The position numbers and the translations under genes were made by a program. From an uncultured Bacillota bacterium (GTDB lineage: Bacteria > Bacillota > Clostridia > Lachnospirales > CAG-274): a stretch of 6,836 bases of DNA. Shown here in pieces: positions 5,387 through 6,836 of the stretch. Below the pieces are notes generated by a model. The model was not told the DNA's origin. It made no database searches and saw only the letters and a program-made list of their open reading frames with translations. The stretch is from contig CATZZP010000032.1 in the NCBI GenBank assembly GCA_958426775.1, positions 1-6,836 of the forward strand. Reading direction: 5' to 3'. The first letter of the stretch is position 1, and every line of letters starts with the position of its first letter.

Positions 5387-6481
5387 ATGAGCTGTATAGA
5401 TATTAAAAGCAGATTGGACCAGTATATAACAGATGAGCTTGATAAGGATACTGCCCAAGAGGTCAGGGAGCATTTAATTGAATGTGCCGACTGTAGGGCA
5501 GACTATGAGGCACTTAAGGCTTTAAAGGCTGAATTAAAGGCTCTTGCCGAGCCTGTCCCCGATGATTTTGAAGAAGGTCTTATACAGAAAATACAAAAAA
5601 GCAAAAGGGTATCCCCTTTTAATGTTAATAAGTTTGCCGTAAGTGCCGTAGCAGCAGTTGTGCTTATTTGTGTAATAGGTGTAGGTATCGGCACAAGTTA
5701 TAATCAGGGTTTAGATAATAAAATTGATATTTTAAAAAATGAGGAAGCTTCTGCCGATGTTGCGGAAAACACCAAGGAGCTGACACAGGCAACAGAAGAG
5801 CCTGTAAATGAAACGAACGAATATGAGATTGGGGCAGAGGAAACTACCTTATCCTTGCCGCAGGTAGCTGTGGCAGGGGAGGATTATGCCTTTGCAGTGG
5901 AAGCAAATACGGTTGAGGCTGAAGAAGCTGCTGATGCGGTTGAAGAAACTCCTGTAGTTACCGAAGCTGATGACTCAGAGGGAAGTAAGTTCGATACAGC
6001 AAATAATACGGTAGAAAGTGATACCTCTGATGCAATAAAAAGTAAGGTAAAGGAAAGCACCTCTGATGCAGATAATGAGGCAGAGGACAGTGTGCCTGTA
6101 TCAGGCAGCGGTGCCGCCGCTCAGGCTGATGCAGACGTGTATGAAATAGAACAGGTTGATGAAGCAGCTCTTGAAACGGAAGTGGTTGAACCCTCTATGC
6201 CAAAAATAAGCGGTGCTACGGTTGAAAGGTCTGCGACTGCCGTTGAATATGATGCAATCGTATATATAAGCGGAGAAAGTCTTGCACACATAACAAGCAA
6301 GCTTTATACTATTGAGGGTACAACAATTATTGACCAAAATCAAAAGGGTATATCTGCAAGAATAACATCTGTTTCCTATACAAAGCTTAAATATGAGCTT
6401 AGGGATTATATTACGGGAGAGGAAAAGTCGGTTGATGACTCAAATTCTATGGATTATACAGTAAGCTTTCAGGTAAAATGA
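5387..6481 (+). CDS. Zinc-finger transmembrane anti-sigma factor with long acidic ectodomain
   Basis: This protein likely binds and inhibits the sigma factor encoded just before it. The 364-residue protein has four parts. An N-terminal anti-sigma zinc-finger domain (about 1-55) carries Cys3 and the HX3CX2C motif His29-Cys33-Cys36. A short basic stretch (68-74) precedes one membrane helix at about 83-103. A low-complexity linker of about 170 residues (107-277) is rich in Glu, Asp, Ala, Thr and Val and has no cysteine. The C-terminal domain of about 87 residues (278-364) looks folded, with alternating beta-like and charged segments (VYISGESLAHITSKLYTIEG). The usual inside-N orientation would put linker and C-domain outside the cell. 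ATG 5387 follows AGGTGG (5374-5379); an in-frame GTG at 5369 would overlap that region. I do not recognise the C-terminal domain. Signal and release mechanism are unknown. Confidence 0.88.
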   Translation: MSCIDIKSRLDQYITDELDKDTAQEVREHLIECADCRADYEALKALKAELKALAEPVPDDFEEGLIQKIQKSKRVSPFNVNKFAVSAVAAVVLICVIGVGIGTSYNQGLDNKIDILKNEEASADVAENTKELTQATEEPVNETNEYEIGAEETTLSLPQVAVAGEDYAFAVEANTVEAEEAADAVEETPVVTEADDSEGSKFDTANNTVESDTSDAIKSKVKESTSDADNEAEDSVPVSGSGAAAQADADVYEIEQVDEAALETEVVEPSMPKISGATVERSATAVEYDAIVYISGESLAHITSKLYTIEGTTIIDQNQKGISARITSVSYTKLKYELRDYITGEEKSVDDSNSMDYTVSFQVK

Positions 6482-6494
6482 AAAAATTTCAAAA

Positions 6495-6542
6495 AAGTGC
6501 TTGACATTTTTATATTTTCCATAGTATAATAATCAAGCACTT
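6495..6542. repeat. Inverted repeat framing the tRNA-Ser promoter
   Basis: AAGTGCTTGA (6495-6504) and TCAAGCACTT (6533-6542) are perfect ten-base inverted repeats with 28 bases between them. The left arm contains the first part of the -35 and the right arm covers the expected start of transcription. On the minus strand the second arm is followed by a T run, so the element could also be a long-loop terminator. Confidence 0.5.
6501..6530 (+). promoter_or_regulatory. Promoter of tRNA-Ser
   Basis: A perfect TTGACA (6501-6506) and a perfect TATAAT (6525-6530) are separated by 18 bases. An A-rich stretch lies directly upstream. The start near 6537 gives an 11-nt 5' leader before the mature tRNA. 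This is among the strongest promoters in the window and fits a stable-RNA gene. Confidence 0.88.
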
Positions 6543-6547
6543 GTTAA

Positions 6548-6635
6548 GGAGTAGTACTCAAGTGGCTGAAGAGGCTCCCCTGCTAAGGGAGTAGGTCGTG
6601 AAAGCGGCGCGAGAGTTCAAATCTCTCCTACTCCG
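6548..6635 (+). tRNA. tRNA-Ser (anticodon GCT)
   Basis: An 88-nt class II tRNA decodes AGC and AGU. The acceptor stem is 6548-6554 with 6628-6634, discriminator G6635. The anticodon stem CTCCC (6575-6579) pairs with GGGAG (6587-6591), and the loop holds GCT at 6582-6584. A long variable arm with a GTCGT/GCGGC stem and GAAA loop follows, then a T arm GAGAG-TTCAAAT-CTCTC. The long variable arm plus GCT identify serine rather than leucine or selenocysteine. The CCA end is not encoded. Confidence 0.97.
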
Positions 6636-6639
6636 TTTG

Positions 6640-6669
6640 GCTGTCAACTCAGTTGACAGCTTTTTTTTT
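6640..6669 (+). terminator. Rho-independent terminator of tRNA-Ser
   Basis: A perfect nine-pair stem (6640-6648 with 6652-6660) with a TCA loop is followed by nine T residues. It begins five bases after the tRNA, so the tRNA is a single-gene unit. The promoters further right belong to another transcript. Confidence 0.93.
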
Positions 6670-6716
6670 AAAAAATCCAACTTGTAAAAAAGAGCATAAA
6701 TTTTTGTAAAAAGTTG

Positions 6717-6745
6717 TTGACATAGCTCATAAGTTGTGATAATAT
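6717..6745 (+). promoter_or_regulatory. Upstream tandem promoter (P1) of a gene right of the window
   Basis: A perfect TTGACA (6717-6722) is followed after 17 bases by TAATAT (6740-6745); TATAAT also occurs at 6743-6748 but at 20-base spacing. The A-run and GTT immediately upstream resemble firmicute rRNA promoters. Transcription would start near 6752. Confidence 0.65.
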
Positions 6746-6747
6746 AA

Positions 6748-6773
6748 TTTTTGCTCTGCTAAGTGAGCAAAAA
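6748..6773 (+). repeat. Hairpin at the start of the P1 transcript
   Basis: TTTTTGCTC (6748-6756) pairs with GAGCAAAAA (6765-6773) around an eight-base loop. The T run is on the 5' side on both strands, so this is not a standard terminator. It lies at the predicted 5' end of RNA from P1 and could be a 5' stem in that leader. Confidence 0.45.
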
Positions 6774-6802
6774 ACAAATAAAAAAATCTTTTAAAAAAGT
6801 TC

Positions 6803-6831
6803 TTGACAAAGCAAATAAGCTGTGCTAAACT
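6803..6831 (+). promoter_or_regulatory. Downstream tandem promoter (P2) of a gene right of the window
   Basis: A perfect TTGACA (6803-6808) is followed after 17 bases by TAAACT (6826-6831), with TG one base before the -10. The surrounding 41 bases (6794-6834) match P1 (6708-6748) at 33 positions, exactly 86 bp apart. The start would fall a few bases beyond the window end, so the product is unseen. Confidence 0.7.
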
Positions 6832-6836
6832 AATGA

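Noticed and set aside
6101..6343. Minus-strand reading frame opposite the anti-sigma gene
   Set aside because: It is antisense to a gene with clear operon context and has no ribosome site or promoter. Codon bias of the sense gene explains the open frame.
6548..6635. Selenocysteine or leucine tRNA
   Set aside because: The anticodon is GCT, the acceptor stem has seven pairs, and the variable arm and T arm fit serine tRNA.

Overview
The window looks like chromosomal DNA from an AT-rich Gram-positive bacterium of the Clostridia, most likely a gut-type Oscillospiraceae/Ruminococcaceae-like lineage. The evidence is strong Shine-Dalgarno sites, sigma-A-type promoters, many U-tailed hairpin terminators, a clostridial-type MurG, a copper-amine-oxidase-N-like secreted protein, the DAP pathway enzyme DapF, and tRNA genes without an encoded CCA. 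The genus is an inference. I see no mobile element, CRISPR array, phage gene or riboswitch.

Left part (1-1620): a tRNA-Gly(TCC) with its own terminator points right. It converges on proB (glutamate 5-kinase, short form without a PUA domain), which is on the minus strand. proB has a near-consensus promoter and a terminator and appears monocistronic. Upstream of it, also on the minus strand, lies an unrecognised 116-residue protein gene with an extended -10 promoter, a 57-nt leader containing a 12-bp palindrome, and a strong hairpin behind it.

Middle (1620-3430): murG (lipid II synthesis) and a small secreted protein with two copper-amine-oxidase-N-type half-repeats form a two-gene minus-strand unit joined by an ATGA overlap. 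A roughly 130-bp divergent promoter region separates murG from dapF.

Right part (3371-6836): dapF (meso-diaminopimelate), a PAP2-family membrane phosphatase, an ECF sigma factor and its zinc-finger, single-pass anti-sigma factor form a plus-strand operon read from a sigma-A promoter before dapF. An ECF-like motif (GGAAC-N16-CGTC) sits at the end of the sigma gene, correctly placed to drive the anti-sigma gene alone. Then come tRNA-Ser(GCT) with its promoter and terminator, and finally two tandem, 33/41-identical stable-RNA-type promoters facing right. They predict an rRNA (or other stable RNA) operon just beyond the edge.

The theme is cell-envelope supply and surveillance: DapF makes the peptidoglycan diamino acid, MurG makes lipid II, the PAP2 protein could recycle the undecaprenyl carrier, and the sigma/anti-sigma pair could sense envelope state through its large extracytoplasmic part. 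This is a plausible but mostly conventional module. The least described parts are the anti-sigma ectodomain, the murG-coupled secreted protein, and the 116-residue protein.
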